A stretch of DNA of 64,000 nt from Mangrovimicrobium sp033283385 (GCA_033283385.1 JAWMQQ010000001.1:1550001-1614000), one strand, 5' to 3'. Shown: positions 41,997 to 51,095, numbered from the stretch's first letter. Program-made: numbers and translations. Notes: generated by a model from the sequence alone, not told the origin.

Positions 41997-42018
41997 CAGG
42001 TGTAATTTGCTACACCTG
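41997..42018. repeat. Perfect palindrome between NifA site and promoter
   Basis: CAGGTGTA-N6-TACACCTG, 8-bp arms. Its core is TGT-N8-ACA, a NifA-like site with spacing 2 bp short, 64 bp upstream of the -24 element. Could be a variant activator site or bind another regulator. Confidence 0.45.
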
Positions 42019-42081
42019 CGGGGACTTGCAGGCCGCCCACAACTCACTGAAAACAAAGGACATAAATCATTTTTGCTGCGC

Positions 42082-42097
42082 TGGCACAGCCATTGCA
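42082..42097 (+). promoter_or_regulatory. Sigma-54 promoter of iscA-nifUSV
   Basis: TGGCAC-AGCCA-TTGCA is an exact consensus match with GG and GC 10 bp apart. 45 bp before the iscA ATG. Confidence 0.93.
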
Positions 42098-42142
42098 GTT
42101 CCCGGTTACAAGCCAGTTTCCAACCCAGAGGGAGCGACCACG

Positions 42143-42466
42143 ATGCTTACATTGACCGACAGCGCCGTCACTGCAGTACAGCGTTTCATTGAATCAGCCG
42201 GCAAACCCGTCGCGGGGCTGCGCATCAACGTGGAGGGCGGTGGCTGCTCCGGCCTGCAGTACGGCATGCGCCTGGAGGAGAGCGTCGGTGAACAGGATTC
42301 GGTACTCGAATTCACCGGCGTGAAGGTGCTGGTGGACGGCGACAGCGCCGGCCTGCTCGACGGCGTGACCATCGATTTCATCGACGGCCTCGAGGGCACC
42401 GGCTTCAAATTCGAAAACCCCAATGCAACCGGCAGCTGCGGCTGCGGCAAGTCATTCACCTGCTGA
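42143..42466 (+). CDS. IscA-type Fe-S carrier (nif-IscA)
   Basis: A 107-residue A-type carrier with the three conserved Cys residues: GGGCSGLQYGM (about 37) and the C-terminal GSCGCGKSF (about 100, 102). It receives or donates [4Fe-4S] or Fe in cluster assembly, here for nitrogenase. First gene of iscA-nifU-nifS-nifV. GAGGGAG lies before the ATG. Confidence 0.95.
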   Translation: MLTLTDSAVTAVQRFIESAGKPVAGLRINVEGGGCSGLQYGMRLEESVGEQDSVLEFTGVKVLVDGDSAGLLDGVTIDFIDGLEGTGFKFENPNATGSCGCGKSFTC

Positions 42467-42528
42467 CAGGGCCGGTCGCGACGCGGCCGGTGTATTCGTT
42501 GCAGACACGCGCCAGGAGAGCTTGAACC

Positions 42529-43479
42529 ATGTGGGACTATTCAGAAACGGTTAAGGAACACTTCTACAACCCCAAGAACGCCGGCGCGGTCGTTGAAGCC
42601 AACGCCGTCGGCGATGTGGGCTCGATCAGCTGCGGCGACGCCCTGCGCCTGACGCTGAAGGTCGACCCGGATACCGAGGTCATCCTCGACGCTGGCTTCC
42701 AGACCTTCGGTTGCGGCTCGGCAATCGCATCCTCCTCGGCGCTGACCGAGATGGTCAAGGGCAAGACCCTGGACGAGGCGCTGACCATTACCAACCAGGA
42801 CATCGCCGATTTTCTCGACGGCCTGCCCCCGGAAAAAATGCACTGCTCCGTGATGGGCAGGGAAGCCCTGCAGGCGGCGGTGGCCAACTACCGCGGCGAG
42901 GAATGGGTGGACGACCACGAGGAGGGCGCGCTGGTCTGCAAGTGCTTCGCCATCGACGACGTGATGATCCGCGAGACTATCCGCGCCAACGGGCTCTCCT
43001 CCGTCGAGGATGTCACCAACTATACCAAGGCCGGCGGCGGCTGTTCCTCCTGCCACGAGGGGATCGAGAATATCCTTGTCGAGGAAATGGCCGCACGCGG
43101 TGAGGTGTTTGTCGCCGCACCTGCAAGATCCAAGAAGATTGCGGCGAAGAAGGAGCAACTGGTGTCACTGGAGATGCCCGTTGCCGAACCCGCGCAGCCC
43201 GCCGGCGGCATGTCCGCCTTCCAGCGCATCAAGAAAATCGAGGCGGTGATCGAACAGATCCGCCCCAACCTGCAGGCGGATCGCGGCGACTGCGAGCTGC
43301 TGGACGTCGACGGCAAGAACATTTACGTGAGCCTGGTCGGCGCCTGCAGCGGATGCCAGATGGCGGCGATGACGGTCGGCGGCATCCAGCAGAAACTGAT
43401 CGAGGCCCTGGGCGAATTCGTCAAGGTCATTCCCGTGGACAAGGCAAAAGCCGCTGCCCAGCAGCAGGCAATGGCCTGA
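42529..43479 (+). CDS. nifU: NifU, Fe-S cluster assembly scaffold
   Basis: Three-domain scaffold that assembles [4Fe-4S] clusters for NifH and other nif proteins. The 316 residues comprise an IscU-like domain (Cys35, 62, 106), a central permanent [2Fe-2S] domain (Cys137, 139, 172, 175) and a C-terminal Nfu domain (GACSGCQMA, Cys273 and 276). All cluster ligands of A. vinelandii NifU are present. A Lys/Ala/Pro-rich linker (about 198-228) is longer than usual. Confidence 0.98.
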   Translation: MWDYSETVKEHFYNPKNAGAVVEANAVGDVGSISCGDALRLTLKVDPDTEVILDAGFQTFGCGSAIASSSALTEMVKGKTLDEALTITNQDIADFLDGLPPEKMHCSVMGREALQAAVANYRGEEWVDDHEEGALVCKCFAIDDVMIRETIRANGLSSVEDVTNYTKAGGGCSSCHEGIENILVEEMAARGEVFVAAPARSKKIAAKKEQLVSLEMPVAEPAQPAGGMSAFQRIKKIEAVIEQIRPNLQADRGDCELLDVDGKNIYVSLVGACSGCQMAAMTVGGIQQKLIEALGEFVKVIPVDKAKAAAQQQAMA

Positions 43480-43494
43480 GGAAGGAGACGAGTC

Positions 43495-44703
43495 ATGGCT
43501 GATATCTACCTGGACAACAACGCGACCACCCAGTGCGATGCCGCAGTAGTGGAGGCGATGATCCCATACTTCAGCGAGCAGTTCGGCAACCCGTCCTCTC
43601 TGCACAGCTTTGGCAACAAGGTGGGATTTGCCCTGAAAAAGGCGCGCAAGAGCGTACAGAAGCTACTGGGCGCGGAGCACGAGTCGGAGATCGTCTTTAC
43701 CTCCTGTGGCTCCGAATCGGATTCGACGGCCATCCTGTCGGCGCTGCGGGCGCAGCCGGAGCGGCGCACCATCATCACCACGGTGGTGGAACACCCGGCG
43801 GTGCTCAACCTCTGTGAGCACCTCGAGAGCGAGGGCTACACGGTGCATCGCCTGGGTGTGGACGCCAAAGGCCGCCTGGACATGGAGGAGTACAAATCGC
43901 TGCTCTCCGATGACGTGGCCGTGGTCAGCGTGATGTGGGCCAACAACGAGACCGGCACCATCTTCCCGGTCATGGAAATGGCCGAACTGGCTGACGAAGC
44001 CGGCATCATGTTCCACACCGACGCGGTACAGGCCGTAGGCAAGATTCCGATCGAGCTGGAGGACAGCCCGATCCACATGCTGTCGCTCTCCGGCCACAAG
44101 CTGCATGCACCGAAGGGTGTAGGCGTGCTCTACCTGAAGCGCGGCACGCGCTTCCGCCCGCTGCTGCGCGGCGGCCACCAGGAGCGCGGTCGCAGGGCCG
44201 GTACGGAGAACGTTACCGCGATCATCGGCCTGGGCGTCGCAGCGGAGCTTGCGATGGCCAACATGGCGCGCGAGAACACCGAGGTAAAAGCCCTGCGGGA
44301 CCGCCTGCAGGAGGGCATCCTCGCCGCAGTACCCAGCGCGTTCGTCACCGGCGACCCGGACAACCGGTTGCCGAATACCCTGAACGTGGCCTTCGAGTAC
44401 ATCGAGGGCGAGGCCATCCTGCTGCTGCTCAACAAGGTGGGCATCGCCGCCTCAAGCGGTTCCGCCTGTACCTCGGGCTCGCTGGAACCGTCCCACGTGA
44501 TGAAGGCCATGGGCATTCCCTACACCGCCGCGCACGGTACCGTGCGCTTCTCCCTGTCGCGCTACAACACCGCGGAGGAGATCGAACGGGTCATAGAGGC
44601 GGTGCCGCCGATCGTCGCCCAGTTGCGCAAGCTCTCCCCCTACTGGGGCGAGGACGGCCCGGTGGAAAATCCCGAAGCGGCCTTCGCGCCGGTCTACGCG
44701 TAA
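43495..44703 (+). CDS. nifS: NifS, cysteine desulfurase
   Basis: PLP enzyme that releases sulfane sulfur from L-cysteine for NifU. It has 402 residues: N-terminal YLDNNATTQ, the PLP Lys in SLSGHKLHAPKG, and the persulfide-forming Cys in SSGSACTSGSLEPSHVM. 15 bp after nifU with AGGAGACGAG ahead of the ATG. Confidence 0.98.
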   Translation: MADIYLDNNATTQCDAAVVEAMIPYFSEQFGNPSSLHSFGNKVGFALKKARKSVQKLLGAEHESEIVFTSCGSESDSTAILSALRAQPERRTIITTVVEHPAVLNLCEHLESEGYTVHRLGVDAKGRLDMEEYKSLLSDDVAVVSVMWANNETGTIFPVMEMAELADEAGIMFHTDAVQAVGKIPIELEDSPIHMLSLSGHKLHAPKGVGVLYLKRGTRFRPLLRGGHQERGRRAGTENVTAIIGLGVAAELAMANMARENTEVKALRDRLQEGILAAVPSAFVTGDPDNRLPNTLNVAFEYIEGEAILLLLNKVGIAASSGSACTSGSLEPSHVMKAMGIPYTAAHGTVRFSLSRYNTAEEIERVIEAVPPIVAQLRKLSPYWGEDGPVENPEAAFAPVYA

Positions 44704-44716
44704 GAGGGCGCTCGCT

Positions 44717-45925
44717 GTGCTGGAGAACACTCCCGGAAAAGGCGTCGTCATCGACGACACCACGCTGCGCGACGGTGAGCAGAGCTCCGGCGTCGCGTTC
44801 AGCGCCGAGGAAAAACTGCAGATCGCCAGCCAGCTTGCCGCCATCGGCGTACCCGAACTGGAGATCGGCATTCCCGCCATGGGCGCGGAGGAGCGCGAGG
44901 TCATGCGCGCCATCGTCGGGCTGGGACTGCCCGTGTCGACGCTGGCCTGGTGCCGCATGAGTGCCCCCGACCTGGCCGCCGTGCGCGGTATCGGCGTCGA
45001 TATGGTGGACCTTTCCATCTCCGTCTCCGACCAGCAGATCGAGAACAAGCTGCGCCGCGACCGCGACTGGGTGCTGGACCAGGTAGCCCGCTTGGTGCGC
45101 GAGGCGGCGGATGCCGGCTACGCGGTGTGTGTCGGTTGCGAGGACGCCTCGCGGGCGGACATGGACTTCCTGCTGCGTGTGGGGGAGGTCGCCACCGCGG
45201 CGGGCGCGCGGCGCCTGCGCTTTGCCGATACGGTGGGCATTCTCGAACCATTCGCAGTGAAGCAGCGCATCGCTGGTCTGCGCAGCGCTTTCGATCTCGA
45301 ACTGGAAATGCACGCCCATGACGATTTCGGCCTGGCCACCGCGAATACTCTCGCGGCGGTCGCCGCCGGCGCCACGCATATCAACACCACGGTCAACGGC
45401 CTCGGCGAGCGCGCCGGCAACGCGCCGCTGGAAGAATGCGCGCTGGCGCTCAAGCACCTGCACGGCATCGACACCGGCATCGACACCCGCGGCCTGCCGG
45501 CGGTCTCCCGCATGGTGGAGGAGGCTTCGGGCAGGGCGGTGGGCTGGCAGAAGAGCATCGTCGGCGCCGGCGTGTTTACCCACGAGGCGGGTATCCACGT
45601 GGACGGCCTGCTCAAGGACAGCCGCAACTACCAGGGCCTGGACCCGCTGGAGCTTGGCAAGCAGCACCAGCTGGTACTGGGCAAGCACTCCGGCGGCAAG
45701 ATGCTGCGCCGGGCCTACCGCGACTTGAATATCGAATTGCTCGACTGGCAGGTGCCGGCACTGCTGTCGCAGCTGCGCGTACTGGTCACCGCGACCAAAC
45801 GCAGCCCGCTGCCGGAAGAACTCATGGACCTGTACATGGCCATCGACGCCATCGCAAGTGACGCTGTCGATGTGGCCGCACTGGGAGGAATGGAATGTCA
45901 CACGCCACAGCCAATCGCGCTCTAG
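44717..45925 (+). CDS. nifV: NifV, homocitrate synthase
   Basis: Condenses acetyl-CoA with 2-oxoglutarate to make R-homocitrate, the organic ligand of FeMo-co. It has 402 residues: DDTTLRDGEQSSGVAFS (substrate/metal site), LEMHAHDDFGLATANTLAAV (metal His-X-His region), and GNAPLEECALALKHL. Start is GTG with GAGGG upstream. Its last 31 bp overlap cysE. Confidence 0.97.
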   Translation: MLENTPGKGVVIDDTTLRDGEQSSGVAFSAEEKLQIASQLAAIGVPELEIGIPAMGAEEREVMRAIVGLGLPVSTLAWCRMSAPDLAAVRGIGVDMVDLSISVSDQQIENKLRRDRDWVLDQVARLVREAADAGYAVCVGCEDASRADMDFLLRVGEVATAAGARRLRFADTVGILEPFAVKQRIAGLRSAFDLELEMHAHDDFGLATANTLAAVAAGATHINTTVNGLGERAGNAPLEECALALKHLHGIDTGIDTRGLPAVSRMVEEASGRAVGWQKSIVGAGVFTHEAGIHVDGLLKDSRNYQGLDPLELGKQHQLVLGKHSGGKMLRRAYRDLNIELLDWQVPALLSQLRVLVTATKRSPLPEELMDLYMAIDAIASDAVDVAALGGMECHTPQPIAL

Positions 45926-46677
45926 GCGCGCAACCCCGCGGGGACAGCCTCTGGTGCCAGTGGCGCGAGGATATCGCCTGCGTGTTCGAGCGCGACCCGG
46001 CAGCGCGCAACAGCCTGGAGGTGCTCGCGACCTATCCCGGCGTGCACGCAGTGATGATCCACCGCCTCAGCCACCGCCTGTGGCAACGGGGCTGGCGCTT
46101 CGCCGCCCGCTGGCTGTCCGCGATCGGGCGCTTCATCAGCAACGTGGACATCCACCCCGGCGCGCAGCTCGGCGCACGCATGTTCATCGACCACGGCGCC
46201 TGCGTGGTGATCGGCGAGACCGCCATCGTCGGCGACAACGTCACGCTCTATCACGGTGTCACCCTCGGCGGTACCAGCTGGAACCGGGGCAAGCGCCATC
46301 CCACGCTGGAGGACGGCGTGCTGGTGGGCGCCGGCGCGAAGATTCTCGGCAACATCACCGTGGGCGCGAACGCCCGGGTAGGTGCCAATTCCGTGGTCGT
46401 CGACGCGGTGCCCGCCGGCTGCACGGTGGTGGGCATTCCCGGCAAGGTGGTGAAGGTGCGCGCGGCCGGCATACCCAACCCCTATGGTGTAGACCTCGAT
46501 CACCACCTGATACCGGACCCTGTCTCGAAGGTCATCGCCTGCCTGCTGGATCGCATCGACGCGCTGGAAATGCAGGTCCAGGGTGCCCGGGAAGTCATCG
46601 CCGCGGAACTCGACTGCGACCCGGACAACGAGATCTGTGAGCACGATTGCAGCCGCGGCCTCGCGGTCAACCAGTGA
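45895..46677 (+). CDS. cysE: Serine O-acetyltransferase (nif-linked CysE)
   Basis: First enzyme of cysteine synthesis from serine, raising cysteine supply for NifS. It has 260 residues: an N-terminal helical part (NSLEVLATYPGVHAVMIHRL) and a C-terminal left-handed beta helix of hexapeptide repeats (IGETAIVGDNVTLYHGVTLG, GAGAKILGNITVGANARVGA). As in A. vinelandii cysE1 it lies between nifV and nifW. GGAGGA precedes the ATG inside nifV. The C-terminus is extended with Cys residues (DCDPDNEICEHDC). Confidence 0.95.
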   Translation: MSHATANRALGAQPRGDSLWCQWREDIACVFERDPAARNSLEVLATYPGVHAVMIHRLSHRLWQRGWRFAARWLSAIGRFISNVDIHPGAQLGARMFIDHGACVVIGETAIVGDNVTLYHGVTLGGTSWNRGKRHPTLEDGVLVGAGAKILGNITVGANARVGANSVVVDAVPAGCTVVGIPGKVVKVRAAGIPNPYGVDLDHHLIPDPVSKVIACLLDRIDALEMQVQGAREVIAAELDCDPDNEICEHDCSRGLAVNQ

Positions 46678-46689
46678 GGGAATAAGGCG

Positions 46690-47220
46690 ATGGACCTGCA
46701 GGATTTCGAAGGCCAGTCACTGTACTTCGACAAGCCGATGTCGGCGGAAGTGGAGCAACTGATACAGCGCGCGTCCGAGGCTTATGCGGAGGGCCGGGCC
46801 GAGCCGCTGCTGCTGAAAGCCTTCGCGCTGTCGCCGGAGAATCTCACCGTGCTGGTGGCCCTGTACCGCTTCTACTACTACCAGCACCGCTACCCGGAGG
46901 CCATCGACATCGCCGATCACGTGATGCTGGTGGTGGCGCCGGGGATCACTTTCCCGGACCACTGGGAAGACATTTCCAGCGCCAACCTGGCCAACGGCCT
47001 GATGCGCTCGTTTACCCAGGTGCGCTTCTACCTGCTGGCGCTCAAGGGCGCCGCCTACCTGTACCTGCGCAGCGGCCAGGTCGAGAAGGGCGTGCGCATG
47101 CTCAACAAGGTGATCGAGCTGGACAGCCGCGACCGGCTTGGCGCCGGCGCTCTGCTGCGGGCGATGGGGCCCGCTGCGGTGACCGGCGAGACCACACGCA
47201 AGGCGGCAGCCGCCGTCTGA
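46690..47220 (+). CDS. TPR nif-cluster protein (between cysE and nifW)
   Basis: A 176-residue protein with two or three TPR-type helical pairs (LLLKAFALSPENLTVLVALYRF; LRSGQVEKGVRMLNKVIELD). Its position matches the small orf between cysE1 and nifW in A. vinelandii. A clear paralogue lies at 14109-14606. Probably an interaction module in nitrogenase maturation; not studied as far as I know. Confidence 0.85.
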   Translation: MDLQDFEGQSLYFDKPMSAEVEQLIQRASEAYAEGRAEPLLLKAFALSPENLTVLVALYRFYYYQHRYPEAIDIADHVMLVVAPGITFPDHWEDISSANLANGLMRSFTQVRFYLLALKGAAYLYLRSGQVEKGVRMLNKVIELDSRDRLGAGALLRAMGPAAVTGETTRKAAAAV

Positions 47221-47244
47221 GCCATTGATGGACGAGGTAACACG

Positions 47245-47589
47245 ATGAACGACGAAGACATGCTGGACCTGGAAGACGCGCTCGAGGAGTTGAGCTCCGC
47301 CGAGGACTTCCTGGTGTATTTCGGAATCGACTTCGACCCGGCGGTCGTGCAGGTGAATCGCCTGCATATCATGCAGCGCTTCCACGACTACCTGGGCCAG
47401 AGCGAGGCTACCGTCGAGAGCCACGCGGGCAACGAAGAAGCACTGCGCGCCGCGTACACCGCGCTGTTGCAGCGCGCCTACCAGGATTTCGTGGAGTCGG
47501 ACGCGCTCACCGAGAAAGTCTTCAAGGTGTTCAGGATGCATGAGCCGCAAACCGGCTTCGTCTCCCTGGATTCACTGATGCAGGGCTGA
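47245..47589 (+). CDS. nifW: NifW, nitrogenase stabilising/protective protein
   Basis: A 114-residue protein: LEELSSAEDFLVYFGIDFDPAVVQVNRLHI in outline is the NifW signature, followed by FHDYLGQ and VFKVFRMHEPQTGFVSLDSL. NifW associates with the MoFe protein during maturation and helps under oxygen exposure. Followed by nifZ and nifM. Confidence 0.96.
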   Translation: MNDEDMLDLEDALEELSSAEDFLVYFGIDFDPAVVQVNRLHIMQRFHDYLGQSEATVESHAGNEEALRAAYTALLQRAYQDFVESDALTEKVFKVFRMHEPQTGFVSLDSLMQG

Positions 47590-47605
47590 GGCGGGGAGGC
47601 GCGAC

Positions 47606-48055
47606 ATGCAGCCAAGGTTCGAATACGGCGAGGAGGTACGGCTGGTGCGAAACGTGCGCAACGACGGCACCTACCCGGGCATGGACGTAGGGGCGCTGCT
47701 CATCAGGCGCGGCGCCGTCGGCTGCGTCTACGATGTCGGCACCTACCTGCAGGACCAGCTGATCTACCGCGTGCATTTCATCGGCGAGGGCCGCACGGTC
47801 GGCTGCCGTGAGGAGGAACTCATCCCGCTGGATGAAGAGTGGATACAGAACCGCTTCGAGTTCCGCGACAAGGTGCGTGCCGTCGCGTCCCTGGCGATCG
47901 ACGGCAAGGTTATCGTCGCCCGCGACGACGAGGGCGAGGTTCAGAAGGTCCTGCGCGAGCCGGGGCGCATCCTCTATCACGCGCGCTTCGGCGAACGCAC
48001 CTTCGTCGTCCCTGAACAGTCGCTGGCACCGGTGGAGGAGGGCGACGATGCCTGA
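47606..48055 (+). CDS. nifZ: NifZ, MoFe protein maturation factor
   Basis: A 149-residue protein with two SH3-like repeats: VRNDGTYPGMDVGALLIRRG and VGTYLQDQLIYRVHF in the first, then DKVRAVASLAIDGKVIVARD in the second. NifZ is needed to form the second P-cluster pair of NifDK. It overlaps nifM by 8 bp. A shorter paralogue with one repeat is at 12.2 kb. Confidence 0.96.
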   Translation: MQPRFEYGEEVRLVRNVRNDGTYPGMDVGALLIRRGAVGCVYDVGTYLQDQLIYRVHFIGEGRTVGCREEELIPLDEEWIQNRFEFRDKVRAVASLAIDGKVIVARDDEGEVQKVLREPGRILYHARFGERTFVVPEQSLAPVEEGDDA

Positions 48056-48947
48056 GCTGAACAGCGCCCCGCAACGGGCCAGCATCAACTACCGCCTGCT
48101 GCGCATCGCGGTGGAGCGCTTCGAACGCCCGCCCGCCGCGCTGCAGGAACCGGAGTACGCCGAGGTGCGCGGTATCGCCGCCCGGGAGTACCTGATCGAA
48201 CAGGCCGTGCTCTCCAGTCCCGAGGCGGCGGATATCGTGGTGCCGGAGTCGCAGGTGGACAAGGCGCTGGAACAGATACGCGCCCGCTACGGCGACGATG
48301 CAGCATTTCTCGCTGAACTGGAGCAGAACGGCCTGGCCGTCGCCGACCTGCGCCTGGCGCTGGGCCGCGAGTTGCGCGTCGAATCGGTGCTGGCGAAGGT
48401 CGGCGCAGGCGTACCGCCGGTGGAGGATACGGAGCTGAACCTGTTCTACTACATGAACCGCGACAGTTTCCGCAAACCTGAGACCCGCATCGCGCGGCAT
48501 ATTCTGCTGACCATCAACCCGGACTTCCCGGAGAATACGCGCGAGGCCGCGCAAAAGCGTATTGCGCAGATCCGGCGGCGCGTGGCGAAGTCACCGGCGC
48601 GGTTTGCCGAGCAGGCCATGAAGCACTCGGAGTGCCCGACCTCGCTGCAGGGCGGCCTGCTGGGCGAGGTTAAACGCGACAACCTCTACCCGGAACTCGA
48701 CGCGGCGCTGTTCGCGATGCGCGAGGGGCAGGTGAGCGGGGTGATTGAGTCCCCGGTCGGCATGCATGTGTTGCTGTGCGAGAAAATCAGCCCCGCCGGA
48801 CCGGTGGCGCTAAAAGACGTGGCCGGGCGCTTGCGCGAGCAGATGCAGGAAAAACAGCGCACGCGCTTCGTCAAACGCTGGATACAACAGGCCCTGGATA
48901 CACCTGATACGCAGGCGCAATCCAACCGGGCCAGGGAGTTGGCATGA
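48048..48947 (+). CDS. nifM: NifM, peptidyl-prolyl isomerase for NifH maturation
   Basis: A 299-residue protein with an N-terminal helical domain and a C-terminal parvulin-type PPIase domain (about 165-265: ARHILLTINPDFPEN, KHSECPTSLQGGLLGEVKRD, GQVSGVIESPVGMHVLLCE). NifM is required for active NifH. The start at 48048 lies inside the end of nifZ; the stop overlaps clpX (ATGA). Confidence 0.95.
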   Translation: MPELNSAPQRASINYRLLRIAVERFERPPAALQEPEYAEVRGIAAREYLIEQAVLSSPEAADIVVPESQVDKALEQIRARYGDDAAFLAELEQNGLAVADLRLALGRELRVESVLAKVGAGVPPVEDTELNLFYYMNRDSFRKPETRIARHILLTINPDFPENTREAAQKRIAQIRRRVAKSPARFAEQAMKHSECPTSLQGGLLGEVKRDNLYPELDAALFAMREGQVSGVIESPVGMHVLLCEKISPAGPVALKDVAGRLREQMQEKQRTRFVKRWIQQALDTPDTQAQSNRARELA

Positions 48948-50275
48948 GCGAATCCGACAGCGCAGGGCATTCAGCGCCGCTGGCCTGTTCCTTCTGCGGC
49001 ATCGAAAAATCGCCTAGCGTACCGCTGATCGCGGGCAACCACGGTCACATCTGCGAACAGTGCGTAAAGCTGGCCCACCAGGTGGTGAGCAGCTGGGGCC
49101 GCAAGGCGGTCATGGTCCAGCCGGAACTGAAGGCGCCCGCAGAAATCAAGGCGCACCTGGACAAGTACATCATTGGCCAGGAGGACGCCAAGCGCACACT
49201 CTCCGTGGCCCTGTACAACCACTACCTGCGCCTCAATCACCAGCACGAGGAGTTGCCTGACTTCGGCGCTGGCCATCCCGAGCGCGAGTCGGTGGAAGTG
49301 GAGAAATCCAATGTGCTGATGACGGGCCCCTCGGGTGCCGGCAAGACGCTGCTGGTGAAAACACTGTCGCGCATCATCGGCGTGCCATTCGTGATCGGCG
49401 ATGCCACCTCGCTCACCCAGGCCGGTTACGTCGGCCAGGATGTGGAGAGCCTGCTCAAGCGCCTGCTGGAGGCCGCCGACTGGGACAGCCGGCAGGCGGA
49501 GTGGGGCATCGTCTACATCGACGAGATCGACAAGATCGCCAGGCGCGGCGAGGGCGGGGCCGCGGTGCGCGATATTTCCGGCGAGGGCGTGCAGCAGGCT
49601 CTGCTGAAGATGATCGAGGGCGCGGAAATTCGCGTCACCCGGCCCGGGCAACGGGAGGGGCACGGCGAGGAGATCGTACTCAATACGCAGAATATCCTGT
49701 TCATCGTCGGCGGCGCCTTTCCCGGCCTGGTGGACCTGGTGAGCCGGCGCCTGCAGCCGGTGCAGTCCGGGATCGGTTTCAACGCGCCGCTGCGCGAGGA
49801 GTCGGTTTGCAGTAACGACGAACTGCTCGCCGCGCTGCACCCGGAGGACCTGCAGCGCTTTGGCCTGATCCCCGAGTTCATCGGCCGCTTTCCCGTGATC
49901 ACCTTCCTGCAGGATCTGGACGAGGAAGCGCTCAAGCGCATTCTCGTCGAGCCGCGCAACGCCCTGGTCAAGCAGTACCGCAGGCTGTTCGCCTACCAGG
50001 GGATAGACCTGCAATTCAGCGATGAGGCGATAAGCCATGTCGCCGCCCTGGCGGTGGAACGGGGCACTGGCGCCCGCGGCCTGCGCGCACTGCTGGAATC
50101 CGCGCTCAACCAGACCATGTTCGAGCTGCCGTCGCTGGCTCTGCTTGAATCCTGTCGCGTGGAACTTGCCGGGGCGGACACGACGCAGGCGCACCTGGTG
50201 GTGGACCGGGTGTTCCGCGCCGCCGACGACAAGGCGCTGGCGGCTCCCGCCGCGGTGGCGTCAGTGTCTTCCTGA
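48944..50275 (+). CDS. clpX: ClpX paralogue of the nif cluster
   Basis: A 443-residue AAA+ unfoldase. It has an N-terminal zinc domain (CSFC...CEQC, about residues 16-42), Walker A GPSGAGKT, pore loop GYVGQD, Walker B VYIDEIDK, and the ClpP-docking IGF tripeptide (SGIGFNAP). The RKH loop of E. coli ClpX is replaced by a sequence around PGQREGHGEE, so substrate choice may differ. A. vinelandii carries an equivalent second clpX after nifM that is involved in turnover of NifB and NifEN. Coupled to nifM by a 4-bp overlap. Confidence 0.93.
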   Translation: MSESDSAGHSAPLACSFCGIEKSPSVPLIAGNHGHICEQCVKLAHQVVSSWGRKAVMVQPELKAPAEIKAHLDKYIIGQEDAKRTLSVALYNHYLRLNHQHEELPDFGAGHPERESVEVEKSNVLMTGPSGAGKTLLVKTLSRIIGVPFVIGDATSLTQAGYVGQDVESLLKRLLEAADWDSRQAEWGIVYIDEIDKIARRGEGGAAVRDISGEGVQQALLKMIEGAEIRVTRPGQREGHGEEIVLNTQNILFIVGGAFPGLVDLVSRRLQPVQSGIGFNAPLREESVCSNDELLAALHPEDLQRFGLIPEFIGRFPVITFLQDLDEEALKRILVEPRNALVKQYRRLFAYQGIDLQFSDEAISHVAALAVERGTGARGLRALLESALNQTMFELPSLALLESCRVELAGADTTQAHLVVDRVFRAADDKALAAPAAVASVSS

Positions 50276-50298
50276 GCGCCACAACGTGAGCAATGAAA

Positions 50299-50320
50299 AA
50301 CGCCGGCATTTGCCGGCGTT
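50299..50320. terminator. Bidirectional terminator between clpX and nifF
   Basis: AACGCCGGCA-TT-TGCCGGCGTT is a perfect 10-bp stem preceded by AAA and followed by a T-rich tail on either strand. It lies between the convergent clpX and nifF genes and can stop transcription from both sides. Confidence 0.85.
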
Positions 50321-50338
50321 TCTGTATGCTCCCGCGGT

Positions 50339-50899
50339 TCAGCTCGCCTTGGCGTGCGCGGCGGGCAGGCCGAAATCATCGGCGATCAGCGCCAGCCAGC
50401 TGTCGAGCCGCGCCTCGGTGAGGCCGGACTGGTTGTCCAGGTCCAGGGCGAGGCCGACGAACTTGCCGTCGAGGATCGCCTCGGAGTGTTCGAACTCGTA
50501 GCCATCGGTGGGCCAGGCGCCGACCACCTTGCCGCCGCGCTCGATCACGAAGTCGTAGATTTCCATCATCGCATCGACAAACTCGTCGGCGTAGCCGACC
50601 TGGTCGCCGAGGCCGTAGATGGCGACAGTCTTGCCGGTGAAATCCATCTCTTCGACCTGGGGCAGGAACTCCTCCCAGCTCTCGCTCTCGCAATCTGCGG
50701 ACAATCCGGGCAGCAGACCCTCGCCGAGGGTCGGGGTGCCCAGGATGAGGAAATCGTAGGCCGAAATTTCCTCCAGGGTGGCCCGGTTCACGTTCACCGG
50801 TTTTGCCATCACCTCGTCATCGAAGCGATTCTTGATCATCTTGGCCACCTTGCGTGTCTTGCCGGTGTCCGTGCCGAAAAATATGCCAATCTGCGCCAT
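50339..50899 (-). CDS. nifF: NifF, long-chain flavodoxin
   Basis: A 186-residue FMN electron carrier to NifH. The phosphate loop GTDTGKTRKVAKM, GTPTLGEG (FMN ring loop) and GLGDQVGYADEFVDAM with the long-chain insert are all present. A minus-strand sigma-54 promoter and two NifA sites lie upstream, which marks it as the nitrogenase flavodoxin and not a general one. In A. vinelandii nifF also follows clpX. Confidence 0.96.
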   Translation of the reverse strand: MAQIGIFFGTDTGKTRKVAKMIKNRFDDEVMAKPVNVNRATLEEISAYDFLILGTPTLGEGLLPGLSADCESESWEEFLPQVEEMDFTGKTVAIYGLGDQVGYADEFVDAMMEIYDFVIERGGKVVGAWPTDGYEFEHSEAILDGKFVGLALDLDNQSGLTEARLDSWLALIADDFGLPAAHAKAS

Positions 50900-50998
50900 C
50901 GTCGTCTACCTCGCCTGTCGGTTGCTGCGGTTTGCGGGTTCTGTCGGCGGCGGGGTCTGCCCCTGCGGCAATGTGCACCGCCGTCCCCTGATTGCAGT

Positions 50999-51014
50999 TG
51001 CAGGTCCCGTGCCA
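50999..51014 (-). promoter_or_regulatory. Sigma-54 promoter of nifF
   Basis: Minus-strand TGGCAC-GGGAC-CTGCA: GG and GC 10 bp apart, perfect -24 half. Predicted start is about 90 nt upstream of nifF. The gap 50900-51225 holds only control sequence. Confidence 0.85.
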
Positions 51015-51095
51015 CTGCGGCCGCCCGGCCCGGGCCCGGTAAGCTGTTGATAAAATGACAAAAAGAATCTTTATTACAGGGGTGGCGATAGATCC

